From: Jaapia argillacea MUCL 33604
Lineage: Eukaryota; Basidiomycota; Agaricomycetes; Jaapiales; Jaapiaceae
Direction of reading: 5' to 3'
Assembly: GCA_000697665.1 (NCBI GenBank)
Contig: KL197726.1
Span: forward strand, 309,164-373,163
Length of the DNA stretch: 64,000 nucleotides
Each line of letters starts with the position of its first letter. The stretch's first letter is position 1. The position numbers and the translations under genes are program-made. Shown here piece by piece: positions 1 through 11,693 of the stretch. The notes beneath the pieces were generated by a model that saw nothing but the letters and a program-made list of their open reading frames with translations, made no database searches and was not told where the DNA came from.

Positions 1-470
1 GTGCTCGCTGTTCCCGGCGCCTTCTTGAATGTTGACGGAGAACTGGATTCGCTGATCGGTCTGTGGCATCCGATCTAGGGACGCCAGGAGGATGAATTCA
101 ATGGTTCAACAAGAAAATCTCGATGATGATCTCTCCCTCATCCTGAATCTTAACGGGACAAGCAGCCCGTTGTATCCTACCAACTTGAAGTTGCTGTTTG
201 CGTATGACGGTAAGCCTTCTTCCGTCGTCGTCGCTTGTTGTATCCCTGGTCCAACTAATCGAATTTCTTTTCACTTGACAGACGATATGGTGAAGCGACT
301 GCTGAAGGACTATGATCTTCCTGATCAACGTTCTAGGGAGGCGAACATAAACTGCTTCATACGTCACATTGGTGAGTTCTATCCTCTCTTGCCTCAAGCC
401 ACCTCGAGCTACACAATGTTGAAACGAATCGTTTTTTTAAGGCAGCCCGATCCGCTGTGAAACGTTGTGA
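1..470 (+). CDS. 3' end of an unidentified gene (partial)
   Basis: The left edge of the window cuts this gene. Four exon segments fit together: 1-58, 114-209, 282-371 and 442-470, with GT-AG introns between them. They sum to 273 nt, giving the last 90 residues and a TGA stop at 468-470. The residues are acidic and rich in Leu and Asp, and I see no recognisable motif. The first intron removes an in-frame TAG at 76-78. Function is unknown; the exon model rests only on splice sites and frame. Confidence 0.45.
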
Positions 471-1001
471 GGATGATAGAAATCTGTACCGGTACCGTAC
501 CATCTGTATATACCGATATTGTACTTGTAATTTTTGTATTACATGCGGTCTTTCCTTACAAGCAAGTCGCCAGGATCCAAGAATCGATGTACTGTACATG
601 ACGCAGACGATTCCGTTCGCATTCGTTCGCACTCAGAATCAGCAGACCTCCCTTGACGTAAACCTCTTCAGTGGGAACCAAGCAGCCCTCCAACTGCGTG
701 CGTTCTCCTTCTGCATACTCTGGATGTTCCCGATTCTCCCTCAATCGATCCCGTCCCACGGGAAAGAATCCTGCTGCTCGCGTCTTGAGACTTCCAGGAG
801 AACAGTGGGTTCCTGCACCTGACGACGCCGTAGGTGTAACCCACGGGCCGTCCAATGTTCTCAATACATCTATGGCCCCGGTTCTCTCTTCTTCTTCCGA
901 ATCTTTGCGTATGATGTCGACCCAGAAATCTCACGATGGGCAGAGTTGCCGTCATCGAGCTCACCCACCGGTTGGACGTCCCGTCCCGACCATGCCTCGG
1001 T

Positions 1002-1008
1002 ATAAATC
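1002..1008 (+). promoter_or_regulatory. TATA box of the beta-galactosidase gene
   Basis: TATAAAT lies 33 bp before the ATG at 1041, a normal distance for a short-leader, inducible secreted-enzyme gene. This is inferred from sequence and position only. Confidence 0.5.
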
Positions 1009-1040
1009 CCTCCATTTCGCACCTTGGTACCCGTCAAGCA

Positions 1041-4000
1041 ATGATGAAGTGGAGTGTCCTTGCGCTCCTCGCAGTCCAGTGCCTCCCTGCACTCGTGCAA
1101 GCATACGTCGTTCCACCCGGGTCTCCTGGCTTCTATCATGGAAACTCCTCCTCGGCCGTGACTTTCGATGAATATTCCCTGTTTCTCGACAATAAGAGGT
1201 TGTTCGTCTTCAGTGGTGAGGTCCACCCGTGGAGGTTGCCCGTTGGCAAATCTGCATGGCGAGACATATTCCAAAAGATGAAGGTGTGCAGGAACTCCCT
1301 TTCAAATTTGTGCCAGTATTAACGAGGTTTTCATTGCAGGCAGCTGGTTGGAATGCGGTCTCGGTATATCATCATTGGGGCCTTACGGAAGGCAGACAAG
1401 GATCTCTGGATTATCAATACTATCGTTCTCACGTCGACGTTTACGAAGTCGCCAAGGAAGTTGGCCTTTTGGTTATCGCAAGACCTGGACCGTATATCAA
1501 TGTTAGTGCTCTCGTATGTCTCAACTTTTTGACTGTCCTTAGTTATGTCCGCTTCTATAGGCAGAAACTAGTGTGTCTACAAATTCTTCCTCGGGTCGCA
1601 GGGTCTGATTTCTCGTCTTGAAGCTGGAGGCGGGTTCCCTGGATGGCTTACTAACAACCCAGCTGAAGCACGTTCGAACCAGACTGGCTTCACCGATGCG
1701 TGGATGCCTTACATCACATCCGTCGCACAGTTCATTGAGCCATACCAGGTTTGCTCTTGACTATCCCCAGTATGACTGCTTCTCACACCTTACCTGTTAA
1801 GTACCCCGATGGCCCCGTGATAGCTGTGCAATCTGAAAACGAGTTCATGATGTCCACTCCGACCAACCCTGGCCGATCAGAGTATATGCAATTGATCGAG
1901 AATACATACCGCAGCAATGGAATCACCAAGATACCCATGTATGAACATGTTCAGTTGCTCGATGTTCCGTTCTGATTTTGTGTCCCTCTCAGAACCCACA
2001 ACGATGCAGGGAGGACCGCGGGGGTTTATGCCCCTGGCAGTGGCCTTGGAGAGGTTGATTTGTACACATGGGACAACTACCCGAATGGTTTCGACTGTAG
2101 CAGTCCTGGAACATGGAGTGAGGTGGAGACGCAGCTGGACGCCGACCACCAGGCGAGTAATCTATTCCACAATTCCGCTACCGGAGCTGATTTGTTACGA
2201 CGATGCAGCAAATCGATCCAGACCTTGTATGGGCTTCTGGGGAGTTTGGTGGCGGTTCATTTGATCCCTGGGGAGGTGTGAGTCGCCTTGATTCTCCTAC
2301 TATGCGATCTGAATTTGACCGTTTTTATCTTTGTCAGTCCGGTTATGACATGTGCTACATTCTTACAAATGAACAATATGCGAATGTGGGGATACATCCC
2401 TTGAGTTCTTTTATGTACGTTTTCTTACCAGTGGTTCACATCTATACAGGTGTTCTACAAGGTCGGTTAGGCTTCTTACCATGTTCCCTATTCTTCTCGC
2501 TTATCCTTTCCAAAGAATAATTATGCAGCCGCAACTCACTATCAGAACCTCTACATGACTTATGGAGGTACTAATTGGGGCAATCTCGCAGAACCGACGG
2601 TCTACACTTCGTATGTCCAGAAACTCTCCCATTCCATCGTCCGGCGCTTATTTGGGAATTTAGATACGACTACGGCTCTCCCATTCGTGAAGATCACACC
2701 CTCTCACCGAAGTACTCTGAGTTGAAACTTCAAGCTGGGTTCCTTCATGCCTCCCCAGACTACCTCCTCGCTACTCGCATCGGGAACGGCACGATTGGGA
2801 GCGGGACGGCCTTTTCCGATAGTCCCCTGATTTATACCACGGCCCTTAGCTCGTCCACTGGAGCTAACTTCTACGTCGTGAGGCAGAACAGCAACGCGTA
2901 TTTGACTCCCGCGCAATTCACTCTCAGGGTGAATACTACAGAAGGCGTAATCACAATCCCTCAGTATGGCGGCATGGCCACCATCGACGGACGTGAAAGT
3001 CAGATCTTGGTTTCCGAATACACGTATGGTTCACACGTACTGAAATACTCGACAGCTGAGGTATGTTGTCCGTCCAGTCTTGCTAAACCCGTCGATCTGA
3101 CATGCTTCGACATTAGATCTTCACGCAGACCACCATCGACGACGTGGACTATCTGATTCTTTATGCTCAAGCCGGTCATTCGATCGAAGGCATCGTCGCT
3201 CCCATTAAATCAGGCTCTCCAGCTCCCCAAGTACTGGGATCCAACTCGATTCAGGCCACAGGCGTCAATGGAACCGTCTTGATTCAGGGTACTCCATCAG
3301 GGATATCAGCGGTTACCTTCCCAGGGTCAACTGTCCTCATTGTCGACAAACATACTGCCCTTTCATTCTGGAACGTCCGAGTACAGAGTCCCAATACAAC
3401 TGTCTATGATGCAGCCCCAGACGCGCCCTCGGTTCTCGTTGCTGGCCCGTACCTCGTACGAAACGCCTCGATCTCCGGCACCACCCTCTCCCTCTATGGT
3501 GATCTGAATGAGACAACCACTCTCGAAGTCATTGCTCCGTCGGCAGTGAATAGCGTGACGTGGAATGATGAAATTGTTTCTGTTCAGAGGTCCCCCATTG
3601 GAAGTCTCCAGGGAACCTTGCCGATCAATCTGGAGTTCCAGCTTCCGAGCTTAAAGGACGCGGAGTGGTTCTGTGCAGATTCCTTGCCAGAGATACAACC
3701 CGGGTTTGATGATAGTGCTTGGGTGACGGCGAACAAGACGAACACTTCAAGGCCTTATCAGCCATTCGCGGGCAAGGCGAGTCCAACACAATCCTGGGAA
3801 GAGCTTGCTCCTTATTCACTTCTGTGAATCTCCTCCAGTACGTCTTGTATGTTGACGAGTATGGCTTCCACCAAGGCAACACCATCACTCGCGGACACTT
3901 CACAGGAAAGAACGCAACCGGAGTTCAGCTTTCCGTTCAAGGGTAAGCTTACTCTCCATTACCGTCCGACAAGCACCTAAATGACGCCCTCGTTCTATGC

Positions 4001-5096
4001 AGGGGATTCAACTTTGGCTACAGCGCCTGGATTAACACGAGATTCCTGGGATCCAGCCAAGGAACCAACCAATACTCAGCTAACGGTGGTTCCGATCTCT
4101 CAAATGACACTTGGCTGTTCAGTCCTGCTGATCTCAATGACGGCGACAATGTGTTGACCGTTGTCGTTGACCCTACCGGTAGGCCAAACTCTCCTTCGTG
4201 CTGAATGTCGTCCGGCTGAAGTGACGTGGGACACAGGTCTCGAGGAAGATTATAATGGTCTGGATTTATTTAAGGCAAGGAGGCGATATTTGAACCTCGA
4301 ACTTCCTGCTGATCTAATTGAGGACAGACCCCTCGTGGAGTGAGAGGATACACCCTCCTCGGAGGTGGAGATTTCGATTATTGGAAAGTGCAAGGGAACC
4401 TCGGGGGAGAAAATTTCCCTGACGAAGTTCGTGGACCATTGAACGAGGGGGGTTTATTCGTGGAGCGCCAAGGTACCTTCTTCATCAATGTTCAACCCAG
4501 ACAACTCGATAACCGATATGTGGCTCTCACAGGTGCCCATTTGCCCGGCTTCCCAACCGCCACTGCTCCAGGTTGGAACACCTCCGCTTCGTGTACGCCC
4601 TATTCGGGCATCACGTCAGCAGGCATTCAAGCCTATCGCACCACCTTCAACCTCGATCTCCCACCTAACACGGATATTCCCATCTCGTTGGAGTTCGTGA
4701 GGACGCCCAGCAGCAGCTACAGGACCGTGATCTATATCAACGGATGGCAGTTTGGGAAGTTCAATTCTCGAGATGGTCCGCAGACATCTTTCCCTGTGCG
4801 TACCTTCGCGATTGTCCGGTTCCATCCGGTTCAAACTAATGGGACCTCGTCGTCAATAGTTGCCTGAAGGTATCTTGAATCCAAATGGGCAGAATGAACT
4901 TCTCGTGACGTTGTGGTCGCTAGGTGAGTACAGTGGCTCTGTCCATGCTTAACCTATCCGACCGACTTTCGTCGCAGACGCCGTGGGAGCCAAGATAGCA
5001 GACGTCGAGCTTGCCAATACTGTGGCTTTCACCTCAAGCAAAGAGTCGGTACCGGGATCAATCGTACCTTCCCCCACGTACCAGCAGTTGAGATAA
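1041..5096 (+). CDS. secreted beta-galactosidase, GH35 (19 exons)
   Basis: Hydrolyses terminal beta-D-galactosyl residues of plant cell-wall galactans outside the cell. Exons: 1041-1283, 1340-1501, 1561-1570, 1624-1748, 1802-1938, 1993-2152, 2209-2277, 2338-2385, 2450-2461, 2516-2610, 2664-3060, 3117-3776, 3839-3942, 4003-4178, 4237-4274, 4328-4472, 4533-4795, 4860-4923 and 4978-5096. They total 3,027 nt, or 1,008 residues, the usual length for fungal GH35. A hydrophobic signal peptide follows the double-Met start. Family marks: FSGEVHPWRLP, ARPGPYIN, the acid/base Glu in AVQSENEF, the nucleophile Glu in EFGGGSFDPWGG, and MTYGGTNWGN. Three introns use GC-AG ends, and exons 3 (10 nt) and 9 (12 nt) are micro-exons. 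Several Asn-X-Thr/Ser sites suggest glycosylation. Confidence 0.93.
2153..2208 (+). other. GC-AG intron (beta-galactosidase intron 6)
   Basis: The donor reads CAG|GCGAGT and the acceptor GCAG. No GT donor in the neighbourhood joins the two conserved segments in frame; this one gives ADHQ|QIDPD ahead of the nucleophile motif. Length 56 bp. Confidence 0.75.
3777..3838 (+). other. GC-AG intron (beta-galactosidase intron 12)
   Basis: Donor AAG|GCGAGT, acceptor CCAG, length 62 bp. Without splicing the frame stops at 3825-3827. With it the frame continues AGK|YVLYVDEYGFHQG, the conserved C-terminal jelly-roll segment of GH35. Confidence 0.75.
4275..4327 (+). other. GC-AG intron (beta-galactosidase intron 15)
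   Basis: Donor AAG|GCAAGG, acceptor ACAG, length 53 bp. It joins NGLDLFK to TPRGVRGYTL in frame. A GT donor at 4259 would put the next exon out of frame. Confidence 0.72.
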
Positions 5097-5385
5097 GTAT
5101 TGATCGCGGACTCGGTATGTTCGCAATGAACCCGATATCCAAACGGTGGTCGAACAGTCCTTTTCTGAAGAGGTCCAAGAAATATATTGTCTTGTCGATT
5201 CGTAGTGTGCACAGATACTGAGATAGATACAAGGTTGAGGGAATGTATGGAACCACCGACCCATCTCCTCTCCCTTGAGAAACGCCGGAGAGATGACATA
5301 GGGTGCTGAGACGCCCAAGATCTTCTAGACACAGCTTGACACTCGAACGACCGCGTGAACAGACCATGGATCATGGAAAGAACAG

Positions 5386-5945
5386 TCATGAGCAACAAGG
5401 GGAAAATGGTAGCTGTGTCGCCGCACTGAGGAAAAAAGAAAGTCGGCAAATCGCATTTTGTATGTGTGGGAGCGTGTGAAACTTAGGGCAGGTACCTTGG
5501 GACTTCAACTCGATTTTTCTTCTCGTTTGGCTCCGGCGTACTTGGACGTGGACGATGCGCGCCCTTGAGCTTGAGTATATCATATTGCAGACTTAGCACC
5601 AAGATGTACGCCCTGGAAATTTTCAATCTAACACGATGTTGAATCGCATTGTCTGGTTCCCCGACATCAACCCGACCCAACTTCTCGCCATACTCCCTTC
5701 CTTCACAGCGTGCTACCATCCCTGTATCGGCTAAATTGAGAGGTGCCATGCATTCTGGAGCACACGGATTGCAGTGTTCGTTCAATGTGATCCCAAGCCC
5801 TACATCTCTCTCGGACTCGGTAACATTATCTTGATAACGAACAATCAGGAGGCTGCCTACCCGTCAGCGAGACCTTAACGGCTGGCCTTCAAAGCTCAGT
5901 ACTTGGGGACCAGCGACATCGCATAACATACCGAACAACGCAGGT
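5386..5945 (-). CDS. possible hypothetical gene, start unresolved
   Basis: A minus-strand frame is open from about 5862 down to 5480 and reads like protein (LLIVRYQDNVTESERDVGLG, then a Cys-rich stretch CNPCAPEC). A GT-AG intron near 5486-5431 would join it to a short last exon ending at 5386. An upstream exon can be joined by an intron at roughly 5863-5930, but it has no ATG in the right frame. It would be transcribed divergently from the GlcNAc kinase. I do not recognise the product, and it may be broken or absent. Confidence 0.3.
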
Positions 5946-6031
5946 GTGTGTATTCCATTCCTGAGGCTCGATCAAAACCATCTGATCTCCAGATTCTCGC
6001 TGCCACACGATCTCCAACAAGTACATACCTG

Positions 6032-7144
6032 ATGTCGCTCTATCTATCGGTCGACTGTGGCGGCTCCAAGACACTTGCAGCCATCGCCAACGCTTCAGGC
6101 GACATTGTCGGTCGAGCGGTCGGCGGACCATCAAACTTTGCATACGTGGGACCCGCTGTGTTTATCGAAACAGTCAGGGAAACGGTGATCAACGCCTTGA
6201 AGGCATGTCCTGATCTCCCCTTCACCACCGAAATCCAGCTCCCCCCACCTGTTCGTGTATTTGCATACGCCTGGTTCGGTGTCTCTGGAGTCGACAGCCA
6301 GGCAGATATCGCCAATGTCACACCACCACTATCGAGCCTATTGTCCATCCCACCTGGACCGAGACTGAGTGTTGGCAATGATGCTCAGCTTCTCGCCGCA
6401 CCGGTTCATTTCCACAAGGATGTCCGTTATGCTGTGACAGCTGTCGGTGGTACGGGTTCCATTTGTGTTAGTTTCAAGGAGGGAGCGGATGGGAAGATGG
6501 AAGAGATGGGACGCGTGGGTGGGTGGGGATGGGTGCTGGGTGACGAGGGTGGAGGATTCCACGTTGGTAGGGAGGCCATCCGACAAGTTCTGATCGAGTA
6601 TGACAAGGCGTCGGTGGGACCTCCTCACTCCGCGACGGGACCGAAGAAGACCCTGACCGACCGCATCATCGAACATTTCGGTATCAATCACCTCCTCGAA
6701 GTCCTCTCACTTATCCACTACCCCGACCCACCATCAACCATTAGCCAAGACGTCATCCTAACTACCCCTCCAAATCTCGCATATCGTCTCATCCCCCGCG
6801 AAAAACGACTCTCTCAACTCTCGCCCCTCGTCTTCCAATCCGCGTTCGAAGATCATGACCCGATAGCCATTCGCGTCCTCTCCACAACATCCGATATGTT
6901 GGCCGAGGAAATAGCTATCCTTCTACGCCCAGAGGATGGTGAAGGACCTTTCCCGTCGAGGGCTGTCAAGGCATCGGAAAGTGTGATGTGCTTTGGGGGG
7001 TCTTTGGTCGGGATTGAGAGTTATAGGAACTTGGTGCTGAAGGCGCTGGAGAGGAGGGGACATGTGTTCAAGTATGTGGAGTTTGTCAGCGATGCGGCTG
7101 CGCTTGGTGCTACTGGATTAGCGGCTGCTGCTCAATTGCTGTGA
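6032..7144 (+). CDS. N-acetyl-D-glucosamine kinase (BadF/BadG/BcrA/BcrD ATPase family)
   Basis: Single exon of 370 residues, close to eukaryotic NAGK length. It would phosphorylate GlcNAc from chitin or glycoprotein turnover to GlcNAc-6-phosphate in the cytosol. The N-terminal ATP-binding loop LSVDCGGSKTLAAIA, the conserved GVSG, the VGNDAQLL segment, the AVGGTGS phosphate-2 motif and GGWGWVLGDEGGG are in the expected order. The ATG at 6032 is preferred to an in-frame one at 5948 because the actin-fold strand begins directly after it. It is downstream of the beta-galactosidase on the same strand with 935 bp between them. Confidence 0.9.
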   Translation: MSLYLSVDCGGSKTLAAIANASGDIVGRAVGGPSNFAYVGPAVFIETVRETVINALKACPDLPFTTEIQLPPPVRVFAYAWFGVSGVDSQADIANVTPPLSSLLSIPPGPRLSVGNDAQLLAAPVHFHKDVRYAVTAVGGTGSICVSFKEGADGKMEEMGRVGGWGWVLGDEGGGFHVGREAIRQVLIEYDKASVGPPHSATGPKKTLTDRIIEHFGINHLLEVLSLIHYPDPPSTISQDVILTTPPNLAYRLIPREKRLSQLSPLVFQSAFEDHDPIAIRVLSTTSDMLAEEIAILLRPEDGEGPFPSRAVKASESVMCFGGSLVGIESYRNLVLKALERRGHVFKYVEFVSDAAALGATGLAAAAQLL

Positions 7145-9038
7145 GAACCAGCCAGATTTTGTGCACCATCACCCTTTCTGGAATCGTAGGCTGATCTCAT
7201 AAAGCCTTCCGCATCATCAGTATCATTATAGTTGCTCGTACGGCTGTCCCGGACAATTAACTACTTTGGTTCACCGTCAGAGCTGTGGTTGGATTCGAGT
7301 TCAACGTTCAACGCAGCCATTAACCGCAGACGGAATACATAATGATTCAGCACGGTAATAACTATCGAAAGCTGTCGCATTAAACGTCGTGAGGACCTTT
7401 CCCACTTAGTAGACCCGTTGGGATCAGATGGGAAGTGATGGCTTTGACCTCCGTTATGGGCGAGGTAAGTATTGGTCGAGATGGCGGATTGACCAAGGAC
7501 CAAGACTCCAAGTGCGAAGGGACAAGGAATAAGAGAAATTTTGATGAAACCATAGTCATCATCGATTTACAATGGGAGTGTGAGGGTAATCACCGTACGC
7601 AAGCTCGAGTTCGCCAAAGACAGATAATGGAGCAAGCGTATTCCTGACAAAGGAGGGCCATCGAGTCGACGACCCCATAAGTACCCAAAGTTTCGCCGTC
7701 GGCTGGACTTCGGTAGCGATGCTACTGGCAGAGGAGTTCTAAGGACCCGTACTGGTACCAAAGGGGAGGGTGGTGAGGACACTGACCTTGACTGTGGATC
7801 CAAACGTTGGAGTCCCGCTTGTCGGGTTTAAACCCTGGCAGTGGGAGTTTGTCGACTAAGTATAGCAGGAGGTAAAGTATCATGCATCATGGGTCAGCCA
7901 AAGATACAGAGCATTTTATTGTGTATGACACGGCGGAAACATGGTGAATGACTTCCATCAAGGCAACTGAGAGCGAGAGAGTCTAAGTGGAACTGTGGAA
8001 GGCTTGTCTGAGTCGTTGGACTCGATAGTATAGGTGGTCGGTTGATCGGCCCGAGTGTTCACCTGCATGCCTTTGGACTTCCTTTCGATGGACTCGGTTT
8101 TTTGACTTTCACCCCATCGCTCGCGGTGTCTCTCTGTCGAGCCAAGTCACCGCTTTTCTACCATCGAGTCGATGGTCTAGCACCGAAGGCTAGGTGTCTC
8201 TCATCTTCAAAATTTGTCCTCTCAGCAGATTCGTATAAGGTTCAGGGTCAACGGAGTGCCAACAAAGAATCTTGCTTGTGCTAAAACTGACACAGAATGC
8301 AAAGGTTTCAAATAGCCCTCCCTATTATGCCTTCCTCCGGGCTGACTTTTCGCTGATTGGCTGCCGACTTCACCCTTCGAGACCAGTCGTCATCGGAAAA
8401 TGTATTCACGGTATGCATGAGCACCCTCACTCTGGTCTCAACATTTCCTTTGGTTTGAAAGCCGTTACAAGGGTGAACATTGCTATCCTGAGAGCGGATA
8501 GGCGGTGATCTGGATATTAGTATAGGTCATATCCTCGTCTCGGAGCGCCGTCGTACACGAATAGACTAACTATTCCTTGTTCAAAATTGCCAGTCCTCGC
8601 CTCTTTCCACCTTCAAATGATGTCTTCCTACTGACCGACTGTTGCGAGCACAGCTAGATTATAGGGTCAACTTCACACGTCAGAAGGATGTCGAGTCAGA
8701 CGCGTTGCGACGCGTCGTCGGTCCTTTAAGGCACGTGCTTATCTGCTATCATGGTCACCGGCTTCCACATCCGAAGTTTCTCAGAATCTCAAAATACCAA
8801 GTCTCGACTCCGAGCACTCTTGGAACACTCTTCATCCTTTTCGTCATGTCTCGATGCTAAGGAACGCAGGTGGTTGGCTGGAAGAGCACATCCTAGGCTC
8901 ATCCATGGCTGCTTTTCCTGAACCTTGGTTCAGCTTGAAGTCGAATTTGGTGACGACATGAAGGGGCTGGACCAGGTCTTAGGTATAAACGTGCCACGGA
9001 CCGGTCTTGACCTCCTTGGTATCATCTGCCTGGCGGGC
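7145..9038. other. 1.9 kb with no supportable gene
   Basis: Only short open frames occur here on either strand, none longer than about 80 codons, and no pair can be joined into a convincing spliced protein. I see no repeat or RNA gene. Confidence 0.5.
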
Positions 9039-9047
9039 TATATAACA
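9039..9047 (+). promoter_or_regulatory. TATA box of the glycerol-dehydrogenase-like gene
   Basis: CTATATAAC lies 60 bp before the ATG at 9107. Position and sequence are the only evidence. Confidence 0.5.
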
Positions 9048-9106
9048 TGCAGTAGATTCTGGTGAGTCGTTGCAGAGCAGATCAATACTCCTCCCATCTC
9101 ACGAAC

Positions 9107-10355
9107 ATGCCTAACCCCAACAAGATTCAAGAGAAAGTCTTTCAGTCGCCCTCCAAATACATCCAGGGTCCTTCAGCTATCAAAAATGCGGCCCGTTATC
9201 TCTCCAAGATGGGTAGCTCGCCCCTATTAGTTGTCGATTCCTTTGTGTACAACTTAGGTGAGTGATCGGACTTGAACTCCCTTCCCTCCAACATGAACTG
9301 ATCTTACCGATCTTTCTCAGCTGGCAAGGCCCTCATCGAAGCGCTCGAGTCGCACGACATCCATGTTACCCACGGCAAGTTTGGCGGTGAAGCCTCCTCC
9401 GAAGAGATTACCGCACTCACTGAACAGGGTAAACAATCCAAAGCCGACTTTGTCATCGCCCTTGGTGGTGGCAAGACCATCGACACAGCGAAAGCTACTG
9501 CCGATGCTCTATCAGTCGACGTTGCCGTCCTCCCCACTATGGCCTCTACCGATGCGCCCTGCTCAGCGCTCTCCGTCCTCTATCGTCCATCAGGCGAATT
9601 CGACCGATATGCCTTCTTCAACAAAAATCCGGCACTCGTCATGGTCGACACCAGTATCGTGATCAAAGCCCCTGCACGCTACCTTGCTGCTGGGATTGGC
9701 GATGCTCTCGCTACCAACGTCGAGGCTAGACGGTGCATGAACTCGTTGAACTTCGGTGGAGGACAGCCGACTTTCGTCTCGGCTGCGATTTGCCAGAAGT
9801 GCGAGGAGATTTTGTTTAAGTATGGGAAGATGGCGTATGAGGCGAACAAGGCTGGGGCTATCACCCCTGCCTTTGAGGCCGTGGTGGAGGCCAACACCCT
9901 TTTGTCTGGGTTAGGGTTCGAGTCCGGAGGTCTGGCAGCAGCACACGCCGTACGTCGCTCATGTTGTTTTCAGAAGTGGTGGCAAAGTTACTCATTTGAA
10001 TTGGATCGGTTAGATCCACGACGGTTTCACTGCCGTTCATGAAGTCCACTCCCTCATGCACGGTGAAAAGGTCAACTTCGGCACCATCTGCCAGTTGCTC
10101 CTCGACAACACACCCACAGAGGAGCTCGACCGCTACCTTACTCTGATGCATAGCGTCAACCTCCCCATCACCTTCGCCCAGCTCGGTGCGCCCAACGTGA
10201 CTGAAGAGCAGCTACGCAAGGTTGCGGAGTTATCTTGTAGGCCCGAGGAAACCATCTGGAATCTGGACATTGTGATCAACGAGGAAGTTGTATACAACGT
10301 GTTGAAGGCTGCCGATGCTGTTGGGAGGGATTTCATGACGAGGATTGGGAAGTAG
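9107..10355 (+). CDS. glycerol dehydrogenase-type, metal-dependent alcohol dehydrogenase
   Basis: Exons 9107-9257, 9321-9949 and 10014-10355 give 373 residues, typical of GldA-like enzymes. The family oxidises glycerol to dihydroxyacetone with NAD+. GGGKTIDTAKA is the dinucleotide-binding turn. LPTMASTDAPCSALSV and the metal ligands follow: Asp in GIGDALAT, His in AAAHAIHDG (spanning the second intron) and His in SLMHGEKVNFG. The family is mainly bacterial and occurs in some fungi, so an old transfer is possible, but the gene carries two ordinary fungal introns and normal base use. The exact substrate cannot be told from sequence. Confidence 0.9.
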
Positions 10356-10949
10356 TGGAGTCATTCTCCCTTTCACTGACAAACAGGTGACGCGAACGAA
10401 AGCAAACAAATAGATTTATTCATGTACATCTTCCCAACTGTTGTACCAATGTTGTATATCATTCATTTCGCACCCTGCGCACGCCACTTCGACGTTGAAA
10501 CTGGAGAACCTGCGCGCTCTGCTTGTACCCAGTGCCGGACCGTTTGATAACGACAAGTGTTATAAGTATGTCTGAGGTTGAAGTCAACCGTGGCACCTGC
10601 GACAGGGGTCAACGTAAACGAGCTTCGGTAGGGAAGCACTGGCTTCATGTGGTCAGACGTGGATCGGCCAAACCCAAGGATTCCGAAGCAGCGCTGCTGA
10701 TCTATTCCAATATCTATGCCTCGAGATACAATCTCGGAGGGTTGGGGTACTGTACAGGTGATGAGAAACAATAACGCTACAACTGTAAGTGGCGAGGCAC
10801 TCGTGTGCCTACATCTGCGACCAGTCGCAGAGCCAAAGTGCACAGATCACCTATCAATAAGGATCGTGGACGTAGAGGATGTACCAGCCATGTGACTGAA
10901 GCGCTCCGTTTTCTAGGTGTCGTTGAAGGAGTGTGCGAGGAGTCAAAAT

Positions 10950-11519
10950 TTAGTTGAAGCTCCATTTAACTTTGATCACACCCTGGTTCAGGGATGCGAA
11001 ATGCGTAAACAGGGACGGCGACATGTCTGCAAGAATGACGTTAACAATATATACAAACCTGACGACTCGAAGTCGATCTCACCGAGACTGCCATGGCCAC
11101 AACCTGGGCATTCGTCAACGACTGTTGCTGTAGACACCTTCCCATTTTGCGTATCGGTGATTGTGATCGTCTGTACAAGCTGATGGTAAGTCTTCGTGAC
11201 CTTAGAAGAGAGGTTGGATGTACCTTTCCGCAGTGTTTGCCCCCAGCGTAGAGGCTAGTATCCAGTGCGACAATGAAATCGGTGTTCTTGTTGCGTTTCC
11301 CACAGGCACCAAGGCCGACTTCAAACCATGTACCCTGAGCGAAAAAAATTCGTCAACAAATCATCATCAGTATGGGAGGAGAGGACGAACCTGTCCTGTG
11401 TATGATGTCCGTTTTTCAATATCACGAGCCTCCTCGTCTACGGGCACGGGTGCGGACAGTACACAAAGAATGGCAGCGAAGAAAGCAACAATCAAGAAAA
11501 GGAGTCCGGAGCGAGCCAT
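10950..11519 (-). CDS. RlpA-like double-psi beta-barrel secreted protein, copy 1
   Basis: Exons from the minus-strand start: 11519-11391, 11334-11224, 11170-11083 and 11026-10950. They total 405 nt, 134 residues, with the same exon lengths as copy 2. A clear signal peptide (LLFLIVAFFAAILCVLSA) is followed by a short acidic linker ending in a Lys-Arg pair, a possible processing site. The barrel domain then has GTWFEVGLGACGK, TITITDTQNGKV and CPGCGHGSLDMSPSLFTHFA. Fungal proteins of this fold (expansin/barwin-like) are small secreted proteins, some of them protease inhibitors; activity here is unknown. DECPGCG replaces the DKCPGCG of copy 2. Confidence 0.85.
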
Positions 11520-11686
11520 TGTATCAGAGGATCTCGGGATCGTGGGCGATGAAAATGAAGGTGTTGATTGAACGAGTGCTTGAGACGTTTTGAGTCAGAC
11601 AAGAATGGGAAGAATACAAGGAAGAAGGGACGCGAGGTAGACCAAAGAACGGCAAAGGACAATGCGAAGGTTTCCGACCTCCATTT

Positions 11687-11693
11687 TATAGCG
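11687..11693 (-). promoter_or_regulatory. TATA box of RlpA-like copy 1
   Basis: TATAAAA on the minus strand, about 170 bp before the ATG. The same element sits in the same context before copy 2, so it has been kept since the duplication. Confidence 0.45.

Noticed and set aside
4949-5449. 166-codon minus-strand frame
   Set aside because: Covers the last exon of the beta-galactosidase in antisense, and only its far end could belong to another gene.
9363-9662. Plus-strand frame of 99 codons
   Set aside because: Alternative frame of the glycerol-dehydrogenase-like exon 2.
9107-10355. Recent bacterial transfer of the glycerol-dehydrogenase-like gene
   Set aside because: It has two normal fungal introns and unremarkable codon use, so a recent transfer is not supported.
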